A stretch of DNA of 64,000 nucleotides from Spirosoma telluris (GCA_003259005.1 QLII01000001.1:5819001-5883000), one strand, 5' to 3'; positions 1-7,951 are shown, counted from the stretch's first letter. Notes: a model not told the origin generated them from the letters alone. Program-made: numbers and translations.

Positions 1-177
1 AACCTGACCTACCCGAACGCCTGGAACGTCGGTGATGGCGTTGAATGTACCCGTTGGTAACACTCCAAATCGGATGCCGTATTCGCGTGGACGTTTAGGC
101 GTTTGAGCCATGGTAAAACCAGTAAGGAGAAGCAGGAAAGTTGTTAAGAAGAGGTTATAACGGGAAAATAAGGACAT
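1..177 (-). CDS. DmpA/P1-family (S58) peptidase, N-terminal fragment
   Basis: The first 59 residues of a protein that runs off the left edge of the window. An N-terminal hydrophobic stretch (about residues 8-22) ending in MAQ looks like a Sec signal peptide. It is followed by REYGIRFGVLPTGTFNAITD and VPGVRVGQV, which match the conserved start of DmpA-type peptidases (aminopeptidase/esterase-like N-terminal nucleophile hydrolases that self-cleave). The catalytic nucleophile lies outside the window, so activity cannot be judged. Start chosen at the ATG that gives an intact signal peptide. Confident at family level because the motif is distinctive. Confidence 0.8.
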   Translation of the reverse strand, partial: MSLFSRYNLFLTTFLLLLTGFTMAQTPKRPREYGIRFGVLPTGTFNAITDVPGVRVGQV

Positions 178-246
178 TCGATAGGTCAATTTACTGACTG
201 CTTAAGTTACTGGATTATGCCATTGGAGCATTAGAAATGCCCATTT

Positions 247-714
247 TTATCGGCAATCTGTTTTCATCAATACATACTCATAGCCTTGCGCTGGATTTTT
301 CAGAACCCATTTTCCATTCTTTTCGACACGTTCACCATCGCGCCAGGTTACTGAATCGCCTTTTAGCGTGAAAAGGACTTCGTAGGCTTGCGTTACCCCC
401 TCGCCCGAGCGTTGCCAGTCGGCCAGAATTTGGTTTTTGGATCTTGTTCCACTGATGGAGCCAAGAGCCCGATCTTTCTCAAACGGGATTACTGCCAGTT
501 CACCCGTTACCGTTGAATCGTCGATAATCAACTGTAGCGTAGTAGAATCACGCCCAACGATTTGTCGGTAACAGAGTGTATCGGGTTGAGTCGATTCTGT
601 TGCAGTAGTATGTGCTATTGAATCTACTGAGGTGGTCGATTCGTTCTTTGCTGAACGCTGACCACAACTCGTAAGGAGACATAGTAAGGCAATAGGAGGG
701 AAGAGAAGACGCAT
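247..714 (-). CDS. small secreted lipoprotein, function unknown
   Basis: 155 aa. It begins MRLLFPPIALLCLLTSCG, a type II signal peptide with lipobox LTSC, so the mature protein is probably an outer- or inner-membrane lipoprotein. The rest is a Ser/Thr-rich linker and a mixed-charge domain (DTLCYRQIVGRDSTTLQLII and onward) with no motif I recognise. The frame stays open upstream to position 939, but that extension lies over the DUF6510 gene and reads as noise, so the internal ATG at 714 with its signal peptide is preferred. It starts 5 bases after the DUF6510 stop and is probably cotranscribed with the oxidoreductase cluster. Confidence 0.7.
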   Translation of the reverse strand: MRLLFPPIALLCLLTSCGQRSAKNESTTSVDSIAHTTATESTQPDTLCYRQIVGRDSTTLQLIIDDSTVTGELAVIPFEKDRALGSISGTRSKNQILADWQRSGEGVTQAYEVLFTLKGDSVTWRDGERVEKNGKWVLKNPAQGYEYVLMKTDCR

Positions 715-719
715 GTTTA

Positions 720-1018
720 TTATTGACGTTGAATGATTGTACTGCTTAATCCTGCTGCTATTCCTTCGGCCGTGATAATGATCGTTTGGGGAGTTTTCAC
801 AACCTGAAGTACCAGGCCGTCGCAGGTGGGGCAGCGAAGCACTACCCCGGCCCCCGGACATAAGCCAGCAGATTCGCAAAGAGGCCTTCTTTATGGCAAT
901 GGCTACATGTTGTCTGGAGTACCGTAACGTCAAAGCCAAGTAGCATCTGAAGTTCGCCCGCTACGGCATTGCCATCCAGTCGCAAAGCTTCATTGATCGC
1001 ATCGGTTTCTGTATTCAT
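720..1018 (-). pseudogene. DUF6510 family zinc-ribbon-like protein, frameshifted
   Basis: From the ATG at 1018 the frame reads 58 residues, including a CSHC pair, then stops at a TAG just after VRGPG. Shifting by one base continues directly as VVLRCPTCDGLVLQVV and runs to a TAA at 720, giving a 99-residue protein with two CxxC pairs, as expected of the DUF6510 family. The break coincides with C runs at 845-848 and 851-855, and one extra base in 845-848 restores the frame. DUF6510 genes are often found beside ferredoxin-reductase and sulfite-oxidase-like genes, as here. A sequencing indel is as likely as true decay. Confidence 0.72.
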
Positions 1019-1041
1019 AGCAGGGCAGTATTTAGTGCATA

Positions 1042-1188
1042 CTTTAGTACTCTTTCAATTTAGATTCTATAGATTCTGTTCATTCTATCGCCCTTGATTA
1101 TCAATACAATAGAATCAACAGAATCAACAGAATCTATAGAATCTATCGCTCCGGCGACCCGGTAGAATCTATTTTGATGAAACCCTAG
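1042..1188. repeat. GATTCT-unit palindromic element, copy A (MITE-like)
   Basis: Contains a perfect 20-bp inverted repeat (1061-1080 and 1126-1145) built of GATTCTATA/GATTCTGTT units around an AT-rich centre. The outer ends, TTAGTACTCTTTCAA on the left and the complement of TTTTGATGAAACCCTAG on the right, form an imperfect terminal inverted repeat shared with copies at 2603, 33755 and 42682. The right end overlaps the stop codon of the ferredoxin reductase gene. Confidence 0.65.
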
Positions 1189-1925
1189 GCACCGGTTGGG
1201 CCAAATCGTTCCGTACGAATCGTATCAGTTGGTAAGTCTAAGTCCACCAACGTATTCGCTACCTGCTCAACAAGTTGCGTAGGACCACAGACAAAACAAT
1301 TTGGCTTGTCGGTAAACTGATTCAGCACCTCCGTCAACATCGCCCGATCTATCCGACGCTGATAGCCCGTCCAGGCCTGTGGGACCTGCCGGGTATAGGT
1401 GAGCAGTAGCGTAAAGCCGGTAGCCTCGTCGGCTAACTGTCTCAATTCCTGCCCATAAATAGTTTCCTCGGCTGTGCGGACACTAAAGAGCAGAATAGTC
1501 GGGTTCGTGGCACCAATCCGAGCTCGGTGGCGAAGCATAGCCATGAGCGGAACAACCCCCGAACCTCCGGCAATCAGCAGAAGGGGTGTATTGGCCATGT
1601 TATCTTTCCAGACAAAATAGCCGCCAATGGGGCCACGCACTTCCAGCGGATCACCTACTGCAATGCCTTCATGCAGGTAGGACGATACTTCTCCCTCGTC
1701 AATTAACTCAACAGTGAGGTCAATTTCACCCGTTTGCTCTGGGGGCGATGCAATGGAATAACTACGTTCGGCCTGGTAGCCGTCTTCTGCTGTTAACCGA
1801 AGATCATAGTGCTGACCAGCAACATGAGCAATCCACTGCGGTAGTTGTAGGGTAAAGGTCTTTACGCGAGGTGTTTCCTGGGTAATGGCTTTTACTTGGG
1901 CAATCTGCCACTGAAATTTTTCCAT
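1185..1925 (-). CDS. ferredoxin reductase-type FAD/NAD(P)-binding oxidoreductase
   Basis: 246 aa, FNR superfamily. The FAD-binding barrel carries ERSYSIASPP (flavin-binding RxYS, about residues 53-62) and EVRGPIGGYF (about 96-105). The nucleotide domain carries LLLIAGGSGVVPLMAMLRH (about 116-134) and FVCGPTQLVEQV near the C-terminus. There is no 2Fe-2S cysteine cluster, so it is a stand-alone flavin reductase that would pass electrons from NAD(P)H to a partner. It lies 8 bases downstream of the sulfite-oxidase-like gene and upstream of DUF6510, a recurrent trio. It plausibly serves as electron donor or acceptor for the molybdoenzyme; that pairing is inference. Confidence 0.82.
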   Translation of the reverse strand: MEKFQWQIAQVKAITQETPRVKTFTLQLPQWIAHVAGQHYDLRLTAEDGYQAERSYSIASPPEQTGEIDLTVELIDEGEVSSYLHEGIAVGDPLEVRGPIGGYFVWKDNMANTPLLLIAGGSGVVPLMAMLRHRARIGATNPTILLFSVRTAEETIYGQELRQLADEATGFTLLLTYTRQVPQAWTGYQRRIDRAMLTEVLNQFTDKPNCFVCGPTQLVEQVANTLVDLDLPTDTIRTERFGPTGA

Positions 1926-1933
1926 GCTATTGC

Positions 1934-2548
1934 TCAGTCGTCCGTCCGATACCGTTGTTCCTTCCAGGGGTCACCGTACATACTGTAACCTCCGCGTTCC
2001 CAGAAGCCAGGCTTGTCGGACTCCATAAACCGTAAGCCTTTGATCCACTTGGCACTTTTCCAGAAATACAAATGAGGGACAACTAATCGGGCGGGGCCGC
2101 CGTGTTCGGGAGCTAAGGGCTTCCCCTCGAAGTTTATACCAATGAATGCTTTACCCAGCCGAAGGTCATCGAGCGGAATATTGGTTGTATAATCACCATA
2201 GGAATAGGCCATTACATAACGAACTTCGGGCTTTAGGTCGACGTGTTCGAGCAGCGTTTCTATGCTAACGCCTTCCCAGTGTGTATCCAGCTTCGACCAC
2301 TTCGTTACGCAGTGAATATCAGTCGTAAACGATTGCTTCGGAAGGGCATTGAACTGCTCCCAGCTCCATTGAATGGGTGCTTCTACGAGTCCCTCCAGTG
2401 CAAACGACCAGGTAGTCAGCGGAATACGGGGTGTTGGGCCAGCCGTTAACACAGGAAAATCGTAGGTTTCGTATTGGCCGGGTGGAATACGGTCGCTGGA
2501 TAGGGACTCGCGTTTTCGTCCGAACCCTTTGTTGAAGAATGAAGCCAT
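1934..2548 (-). CDS. sulfite oxidase-like molybdopterin-dependent oxidoreductase
   Basis: 204 aa from the ATG at 2548; an upstream alternative start at 2596 adds 16 residues that resemble non-coding sequence. Single oxidoreductase molybdopterin-binding domain (SUOX/YedY fold). FTTDIHCVTKWS contains the likely Mo-ligating cysteine (about C80), and further family motifs include GGPARLVVPHLYFWKSAKWI and GFWERGGY. No signal peptide is evident, unlike MsrP, so a cytoplasmic location is likely. First gene of the cluster with the ferredoxin reductase and DUF6510. Substrate unknown. Confidence 0.82.
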   Translation of the reverse strand: MASFFNKGFGRKRESLSSDRIPPGQYETYDFPVLTAGPTPRIPLTTWSFALEGLVEAPIQWSWEQFNALPKQSFTTDIHCVTKWSKLDTHWEGVSIETLLEHVDLKPEVRYVMAYSYGDYTTNIPLDDLRLGKAFIGINFEGKPLAPEHGGPARLVVPHLYFWKSAKWIKGLRFMESDKPGFWERGGYSMYGDPWKEQRYRTDD

Positions 2549-2602
2549 TGTCTTTGTTTGTCGAAAAATGAAGGAAGGAGATGTATTGGTAATCAACCTA
2601 AA

Positions 2603-2730
2603 TTAGTACTTTTTCAAAATAGATTCTGTTGATTTTTTGGATTCTATTGATTCTTTGGATTCTGTTGCCTGTTATTACCAATGCAACAGAATCCAAAGAA
2701 CCAATTAGAATCTATTTTGGAGAAGCATTA
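2603..2730. repeat. GATTCT-unit palindromic element, copy B (MITE-like)
   Basis: The clearest copy. The left end (2603-2627, TTAGTACTTTTTCAAAATAG then ATTCT) and the complement of the right end (2707-2730) match at 20 of 24 positions. Inside, four GATTCT/GGATTCT units on the left mirror units on the right around TGTTATTACCAATG. It sits between the start of the molybdoenzyme gene and the end of cbpM. A small open frame inside it (2681-2878, + strand) is not considered a gene. Confidence 0.7.
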
Positions 2731-2786
2731 CTCACAATCTGCTAAAAAAGAATGGGTTCTGAAACTACAGTTACTGGCACCCGTTG

Positions 2787-3089
2787 TTAATGGGTGGAAG
2801 ATTCATAGAAAATTAGCCGATTTTGCAACTGGGAAAGCTGTTGCTGTAGATCTTCTACACGATCCAGCAAATCACTAACTACGTCCAGATCGTCGGCATG
2901 AATGGCCAGGTCCTGGTGTAGTCGGACGAGTTTTTCAAGGCGGCTTACCTGTTCTGGATGCACATAAGTGGTTTGCTCCACAATGGTCGTTTCAATCAGC
3001 CCGTTATCGGCCAGGGTTTCAACGAATGTGATTTCAACATGGTGATATAGGCAAAATTCACGGACTGGGATCAGATGGGTCGTTTGCAT
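2787..3089 (-). CDS. cbpM: chaperone modulator CbpM
   Basis: 100 aa, small MerR-like helical protein. It begins MQTTHLIPVREFCLYHHVE, then ETLADNGLIETTI and YVHPEQVSRLEKLVRLHQDL, the typical CbpM pattern, with a C-terminal coiled coil (DLLDRVEDLQQQLSQLQNRL). In E. coli CbpM binds the J domain of CbpA and inhibits its co-chaperone and DNA-binding activity. It follows cbpA by 11 bases on the same strand, the standard arrangement, which supports the call. Confidence 0.82.
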   Translation of the reverse strand: MQTTHLIPVREFCLYHHVEITFVETLADNGLIETTIVEQTTYVHPEQVSRLEKLVRLHQDLAIHADDLDVVSDLLDRVEDLQQQLSQLQNRLIFYESSTH

Positions 3090-3100
3090 CTTTTCTAGGG

Positions 3101-4006
3101 TTAAAGGGTCGATAATTGACGGAATAGCTCTTTTTGCTGATCGGTCAGATTGGTAGGGAGCTTTACCTGCCAGGTAATGTATAGATCACCGAAGGCACCG
3201 TCCTGTTTATAAATCGGAAAGCCTTTTCCTTTCAGCCGAACCTTCGTGCCCGATTGAGTTTCGGGTTTTACGGTCAGTTTTACTTTCCCATCCATTGTTT
3301 CGACAACGCGATCCCCACCAAGCATGGCCGTATACAGGTCTATTTCCTCATCGACGTATAAATCGTTGCCTTTGCGTTTGTAGCGGCTATCGTCGGTAAT
3401 AACGAAGGTGATGTATAAATCACCGTTAGGGCCACCATTCACACCCGGTGCGCCATAACCTGAGAGCTTGATTTTCTGGCCATTTTCGATACCGGCCTGA
3501 ACCGTAATCCGAATGTTCTTGCCATCGACAGTCAATGTTTGCTTGTGGGTCGTGTAGGCATCACGTAGATTCAGGGTCAATTCGGCCTGGTAATCCTGCC
3601 CTTTGAATTTAGCTTGTCGGCGGCCACCACCTGGTCCGGCATCCTGACCAAACATAGAGGAGAAGAAGTCCGAGAAATCAGAACCACCGAAACCGCCCGA
3701 GAAGTCGTAATCTCCGGCATCTCCCTGGGCATATTGTGGGCGTGACCGCTGTTGCTGTTTAGCCTGTTCAAACTGCTCGGCATGTTGCCAGTCTTTGCCG
3801 TATTGGTCGTATTTCTTCCGTTTTTCCGGATCGCTTAATACTTCGTTGGCCTCGTTGATCTGCTGAAACTTCTTATTGGCCTCCGCGTCATTTGGATTTA
3901 GGTCAGGATGGTGTTTCCGGGCCAGTTTCCGATAAGCTTTCTTAATGTCTTCGTCCGACGCTGTTTTCGGTACGCCCAGTACGCTGTAGTAGTCGATAAA
4001 GTCCAT
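3101..4006 (-). CDS. cbpA: DnaJ-class co-chaperone CbpA
   Basis: 301 aa. J domain at residues 1-70 with the HPD motif (RKHHPDLNP, about 30-38), then a Q- and G/F-rich linker (GGFGGSDFSDFF) and two DnaJ C-terminal beta domains ending in LPTNLTDQQKELFRQLSTL. The CxxCxGxG zinc-finger repeats of DnaJ are absent, which defines the CbpA class. It would stimulate DnaK ATPase and bind unfolded clients in the cytoplasm. Operon with cbpM immediately downstream. Confidence 0.88.
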   Translation of the reverse strand: MDFIDYYSVLGVPKTASDEDIKKAYRKLARKHHPDLNPNDAEANKKFQQINEANEVLSDPEKRKKYDQYGKDWQHAEQFEQAKQQQRSRPQYAQGDAGDYDFSGGFGGSDFSDFFSSMFGQDAGPGGGRRQAKFKGQDYQAELTLNLRDAYTTHKQTLTVDGKNIRITVQAGIENGQKIKLSGYGAPGVNGGPNGDLYITFVITDDSRYKRKGNDLYVDEEIDLYTAMLGGDRVVETMDGKVKLTVKPETQSGTKVRLKGKGFPIYKQDGAFGDLYITWQVKLPTNLTDQQKELFRQLSTL

Positions 4007-4106
4007 AAAAGGTGGGAGTAACTTGAGTAGTAACTAATTACCCATATAAACGCGGAAGGGGAGGGGAAGGTTGCTGGATAGAAAATTAAGAATTTACGGA
4101 AATCGG

Positions 4107-5147
4107 CTAAGATCCTATTATTCCCATATCCCTTAAAACAGCATTATAATAAGTGATGTCTTCGCATTCAGCCAAGAATATGAATAGTCCATGCTTAATG
4201 AGATTGGATTCACGATAGAGAAACCTTTCAAAGGTCTTCGCGTGGTCCCGGAACCCTTGTTTTAATGTATTTATATCTGAAACTCGACCTTTATACTCGT
4301 CTATAAATATTCCTGTCCAATGAGTAAAGCCTGCATTTAACTCGTCAGAATAGCGCTTTCTGATACAAAATACTTCGGCCCAGTCCTGCACAAAATTGTT
4401 ATTTATCGTGAAATTGACAGACCAGTGCGCCTTCTTAGTATTCGCCTTTGGGAGTTTACTACCATCCAGTTTAATCCTCAGTTCGTAGTAATGTTTGTAT
4501 GGAAAGTAGAATTGTCGACGTACGCCTGATTTGGTAATCAAGACGTCTTGTTTCTTTTTAAAATCTCTATTACAGCAATCACCCATCGGTATGAGATTAT
4601 GCATACTGATTGCTACAAATGGATATGTAGCTTTATATAGCCAATGATCATAGTCTGCCCGTCTTACGTCCGATTCTGGTAATTTTTCAATACCACAAAA
4701 CGGACAGTATACGGTTGGGAGTTGTTGAAGAAATTCGACATAATGGCTAGCTAAAGCACCTTTTATCGTGTTTTCGTACAAATACAAGAAGAGATCAGAA
4801 GCTGGCTTACGTAAGGTAGTAGGTAGATTGTCATTGTTGATTCGGTATGGCTGGCGTGAAATATCGTCCAACCACAATTCTACCTCTTGTATTGTCGAGA
4901 ACTGGTCTAGCACGGCCAATCGCTCTAAGGGCATTAACTGCTTAAAGGCATTAAAAAATAGCTCAAATAATTTTTTCAGTTCATTCGAGCGCTTCAGTCT
5001 GTCAAGCAGTGGCTGTGGGAATAACGTAGTGGATAATTGAAATGAACTGTGTTTGTCAACAACTTTTAGATTGGTAAAGAATTGAATAATTTGCTCATTT
5101 AAGTGAGTCGCTGGATGCGAGGCTAAGTAAGGATATTTGTAAAACAT
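4107..5147 (-). CDS. HNH-type nuclease, Septu PtuB-like defence effector
   Basis: 346 aa. The C-terminal half carries a zinc/HNH signature: YCPFCG (C148, C151), then ADYDHWLYKATYPF (D167, H168), then HNLIPMGDCCNRDFKKKQD (N184, C191/C192, N193). This spacing (CxxC, DxDH, NL, CxxxK) matches HNH nucleases that pair with ABC/SMC-like ATPases, as PtuB does in Septu. The first 140 residues are helical and unfamiliar, making it longer than typical PtuB. The ATG directly follows the ATPase stop codon with no gap, so translation is probably coupled. Exact subtype not resolved. Confidence 0.65.
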   Translation of the reverse strand: MFYKYPYLASHPATHLNEQIIQFFTNLKVVDKHSSFQLSTTLFPQPLLDRLKRSNELKKLFELFFNAFKQLMPLERLAVLDQFSTIQEVELWLDDISRQPYRINNDNLPTTLRKPASDLFLYLYENTIKGALASHYVEFLQQLPTVYCPFCGIEKLPESDVRRADYDHWLYKATYPFVAISMHNLIPMGDCCNRDFKKKQDVLITKSGVRRQFYFPYKHYYELRIKLDGSKLPKANTKKAHWSVNFTINNNFVQDWAEVFCIRKRYSDELNAGFTHWTGIFIDEYKGRVSDINTLKQGFRDHAKTFERFLYRESNLIKHGLFIFLAECEDITYYNAVLRDMGIIGS

Positions 5148-6683
5148 TTATTTGCCTTGCTGCTCTTTAAGTTCTTCAATTCGTTTATATAAGTAAAATT
5201 TCTCGGTTGAGTCTCCGAAATCATCTAATCGTTCTTCAATGGCTTGCGCGTTACTTGACTGTTGTAATTCCTGCATTTCTTCCAGTGACTTCTGAGCTAC
5301 AGTCTCTTCTTCTTTCATGCCAAAAGCTACGCGCAGCACGTAATTGAAATCACTACCATATGTTTCCTTATCTGGAGTTGTAATTTTTAATTTTCCATTT
5401 TCATTTGAGAAAACATGTACAAACTCTCGTTTACTGTCGGAGACTATAAAAGGGGAGTGACTAGTAATCAAATAAGCCTGAATACGTCCGTTTGTTAATA
5501 GGTTGAGTTCTTTAATAAATTCGCGTCGCCATTTGGGATTAAAATGTGTTTCTGGCTCATCAAGCAAAAAAAGTGAATTGGTATAGTCTGTCATTAATAC
5601 TGTACCAAAAATGTTTAGAAATTGATGCTCTCCATCTGACAAACTAATATAATCGAGTGGCTTGCCATCTTTATTCAGCAATTGCACCTCGTTATAGCTT
5701 AATACTTTATCTTGCTCTGGAACTGTAGGAGGCTTAATAACTAAGCGACGTTGTTTCCGTTGCTTTTTAATTTCAGAGCGATAGCGCTTTTCAACTAATA
5801 AATTATTGAGTAATTCTAACTTATAAAGTGCTGTATATAAGTCTAATGGTGTTTTGAAATGGTGCGTTAGTGCTTGTCGCGTTGCTTGTGTATTTAGGAA
5901 ATCGAGTCGATGGTTTTTTTTACTGTCGTCAAACTCATAACAAGTAGCACTCTTTTTTAACCTTTCAATCCAGCTATCCAAATTCGTTGTAGTATCAATT
6001 TTTTTTCGACCATTAAGGCGAATTATTAGTTGGAAACTACGCAATCCACTGATTTTAATTTTACCTAATATTTCTGATAGTCTATCCGAAGAGCTGAGTA
6101 GTAGATTACTAACAACAACACCAATGTTAGTGCTGTAATCCATTAGGTAAAACCGAGGTTCGTAGTCTGGTAGGTCTCGGGATTCAGCTTTGTGGGTACG
6201 GTCGGCAGTGTAGCTATCGTATTCATCATAGTATTCGGCGAAAGGGATAGACAGCGTTTCATTCGCTCCGGATGTGTAACCAACTACTTTTTGTGGAAGA
6301 AGCGACTCTATCATAGTTTGGTTAGCGTATTCCCAATCTCCGTACTCGTTTAAGGTTTGAACGATGGGTGCCTTGCTACTTTTCTTCTGTTGAATCTGTA
6401 CTTCTATCCATTCGCCGTTTTTTTGAATTGCATACTCAATTTCGAAGCCTAATGGAGCGATTACTATTCCTTTAGGTCTATTATATGTACGGTAGCGCCG
6501 ATCGAGATATTGAAAAATTTCTGCAAACGTCTCCAGCAACTGAGACTTACCCGATCCATTAACCCCAACAAAACACTGTGACACAATGCCTTCTGCATCG
6601 GTAGGGTTAGTAAACTCTAACTCCAAACCATGCAATAAGGGTCTATGCTCTATGTCAATTAATTTAATTCGTCGGATTCGCAT
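5148..6683 (-). CDS. ABC/SMC-like AAA ATPase, Septu PtuA-like
   Basis: 511 aa. Walker A GVNGSGKS (residues 40-47), ABC signature LSDGEHQ (348-354), Walker B with D-loop LFLLDEPETHFNP (371-383) and H-loop TSHSPF (407-412). The roughly 300 residues between Walker A and the signature are variable, and no long SMC coiled coil is evident. This AAA_21/OLD-like architecture is the sensor-regulator half of several anti-phage systems (PtuA, retron-linked ATPases). It overlaps the small upstream gene by 20 bases and abuts the HNH gene downstream. Its role in restraining or activating the nuclease is inference from Septu. Confidence 0.7.
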   Translation of the reverse strand: MRIRRIKLIDIEHRPLLHGLELEFTNPTDAEGIVSQCFVGVNGSGKSQLLETFAEIFQYLDRRYRTYNRPKGIVIAPLGFEIEYAIQKNGEWIEVQIQQKKSSKAPIVQTLNEYGDWEYANQTMIESLLPQKVVGYTSGANETLSIPFAEYYDEYDSYTADRTHKAESRDLPDYEPRFYLMDYSTNIGVVVSNLLLSSSDRLSEILGKIKISGLRSFQLIIRLNGRKKIDTTTNLDSWIERLKKSATCYEFDDSKKNHRLDFLNTQATRQALTHHFKTPLDLYTALYKLELLNNLLVEKRYRSEIKKQRKQRRLVIKPPTVPEQDKVLSYNEVQLLNKDGKPLDYISLSDGEHQFLNIFGTVLMTDYTNSLFLLDEPETHFNPKWRREFIKELNLLTNGRIQAYLITSHSPFIVSDSKREFVHVFSNENGKLKITTPDKETYGSDFNYVLRVAFGMKEEETVAQKSLEEMQELQQSSNAQAIEERLDDFGDSTEKFYLYKRIEELKEQQGK

Positions 6684-6882
6684 CAGCAGTCAGCCTAAAC
6701 GTTAACGTTTCTGTGCTTGGGTCGAATTGGTGAATGACCTTTTTGTCGGTTTCTATTAGCCCGTATAATTCATCCCGTAACACCTCATACCCTTTTGTGG
6801 ACTTTTGCCGAAGCTGATCGAAGGTAAATGATTGATCAGGGAATGTCTGCTGAATAACCTCTAAAAGTTTTAATTCAACCAT
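6664..6882 (-). CDS. small winged-helix-like protein heading the ATPase-HNH operon
   Basis: 72 aa from the ATG at 6882 (MVELKLLEVIQQTFPDQSFT and onward). A TTG at 6963 would add 27 residues and lies closer to the predicted promoter, so the start is uncertain. The pattern of a helix, a second helix (TFDQLRQKS), a helix (YEVLRDELYGLIET) and then a beta hairpin (VIHQFDPSTETLTFRL) resembles a winged-helix domain, as in small DNA-binding regulators. It overlaps the ATPase start by 20 bases. It may be an autoregulator of the operon through the inverted repeat at 7060-7092, or a structural subunit. No family recognised. Confidence 0.5.
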   Translation of the reverse strand: MVELKLLEVIQQTFPDQSFTFDQLRQKSTKGYEVLRDELYGLIETDKKVIHQFDPSTETLTFRLTADANPTN

Positions 6883-7023
6883 TTTCTTGGGGCGCTTTAT
6901 TTTGTTCTTTTCGGGTTTTGTAGTATTAGCAATCACTGCACGCTCAATACGGATACGGTCCAATAATACACTAGCAGGCCCATCTGGGTTTTGCTAGGAT
7001 AGTTCTCCTGTTGCTTAAATAGT

Positions 7024-7054
7024 CAAACATACTCAAAAGACAGTGATACAACAA
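7024..7054 (-). promoter_or_regulatory. predicted sigma-A promoter of the ATPase-HNH operon
   Basis: Reading leftward, TTG (7054-7052) is followed after 20 nt by TATGTTTG (7031-7024), a perfect match to the Bacteroidota TTG...TANNTTTG promoter. Transcription would start near 7017, giving a leader of about 50 nt to the TTG start or about 135 nt to the ATG at 6882. Confidence 0.55.
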
Positions 7055-7059
7055 GGCCC

Positions 7060-7092
7060 ATTTATAGCATATATTTCACATATGCTATAAAT
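7060..7092. promoter_or_regulatory. 13-bp perfect inverted repeat, probable operator
   Basis: Arms ATTTATAGCATAT (7060-7072) and ATATGCTATAAAT (7080-7092) with a 7-nt spacer. It lies just upstream of the -33 element of the leftward operon and ahead of the rightward PIN pair, a position suited to a dimeric regulator controlling both. There is no T-tract or GC-rich stem, so a terminator is unlikely. Confidence 0.5.
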
Positions 7093-7168
7093 GATTGAGC
7101 GCCATAGTACAACCTGTCTATAAGTTTTGCTGTTTATGACTATATATCCTTTTTCGTAGCTTTACACC

Positions 7169-7951
7169 GTGGACAAGACAGGCTTCATCGAAATACGTAT
7201 CACAGGCACCAAAGGCAACCTTGACCTGACACCCGACACTTATGATGTTCGGGAAGTCATTGCGGTTCTCGAACAGGTAGAAGGGTTGCTGTTTCCTGCT
7301 GATAAGAAAGACCGACCCACTATCAGTTACCAGATTCAGGGTGGCTCGGTGCGGCATATTTTTAAAACGGCAGTTCAATACATTATTGGCTTTAATGCCC
7401 TGATCGGACTGATTAGCCAGCGACAGGATATTGACTTCTTAGAATCAGCGACGGCTAAATCATTTGAAGAGCTTCAGGAAATAGCGATACAGCGGGCCTA
7501 TACACTTAATATTCGTACGTCGGAGCCAAATTCAAACGAACTGCTCATTGACCGGACCACTAAATTTTATCGGACTGAAGCCGTTTGGGCTGAGGCCGAA
7601 TTTTACCTCTATGGTAGAGTAACTAATGCAGGAGGAAAAGATCGGGCCAATATCCATATTCAAACGGATGATTATGGACTGGTTATTATCAAAACGCCGA
7701 TTTCGGTCTTAGAACACCTTGAGGGTAATATTCTCTATCGCACCTTTGGCGTTCGTGTTATCGGCAGGCAGCACACAGAAACCGGTGAACTTGACCGTTC
7801 TGATATTCGATTCGTTGAATTGATTGATTATCATCCAACTTACGACGAAGATTACCTTCAATCGCTCCGCTCTAAAGCTAAGAAAAAGTGGCTGGGCTCA
7901 ATTGAGCCAGATGCCTGGTTACGTGAATTACGAGGAAGTTATGATGCATAA
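7169..7951 (+). CDS. uncharacterised protein paired with a PIN nuclease
   Basis: 260 aa starting at a GTG (MDKTGFIEIRITGTKGNLDL); no better start is visible. An N-terminal alpha/beta segment with ISYQIQGGSVRHIFKT (about 52-67) leads to a hydrophobic helix (VQYIIGFNALIGLIS) that could be buried or membrane-touching. It is followed by a beta-rich C-terminal half (AEFYLYGRVTNAGG, RANIHIQTDDYGLVIIKT). I do not recognise the family. Its last 11 bases overlap the PIN gene, so the two are translationally coupled. This suggests a cognate partner (antitoxin, adaptor or sensor), but no DNA-binding motif typical of an antitoxin is visible. Confidence 0.6.
   Translation: MDKTGFIEIRITGTKGNLDLTPDTYDVREVIAVLEQVEGLLFPADKKDRPTISYQIQGGSVRHIFKTAVQYIIGFNALIGLISQRQDIDFLESATAKSFEELQEIAIQRAYTLNIRTSEPNSNELLIDRTTKFYRTEAVWAEAEFYLYGRVTNAGGKDRANIHIQTDDYGLVIIKTPISVLEHLEGNILYRTFGVRVIGRQHTETGELDRSDIRFVELIDYHPTYDEDYLQSLRSKAKKKWLGSIEPDAWLRELRGSYDA

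Noticed and set aside
1061..1146. CRISPR-like repetition of GATTCT units
   Set aside because: Units are only 7-9 nt, there are no equal-length spacers, and the arrangement is mirrored rather than direct, so it is a palindrome and not an array.
2681..2878. 65-residue open frame on the plus strand
   Set aside because: It lies across a palindromic element and the antisense of cbpM, with no recognisable domain or ribosome-binding site.
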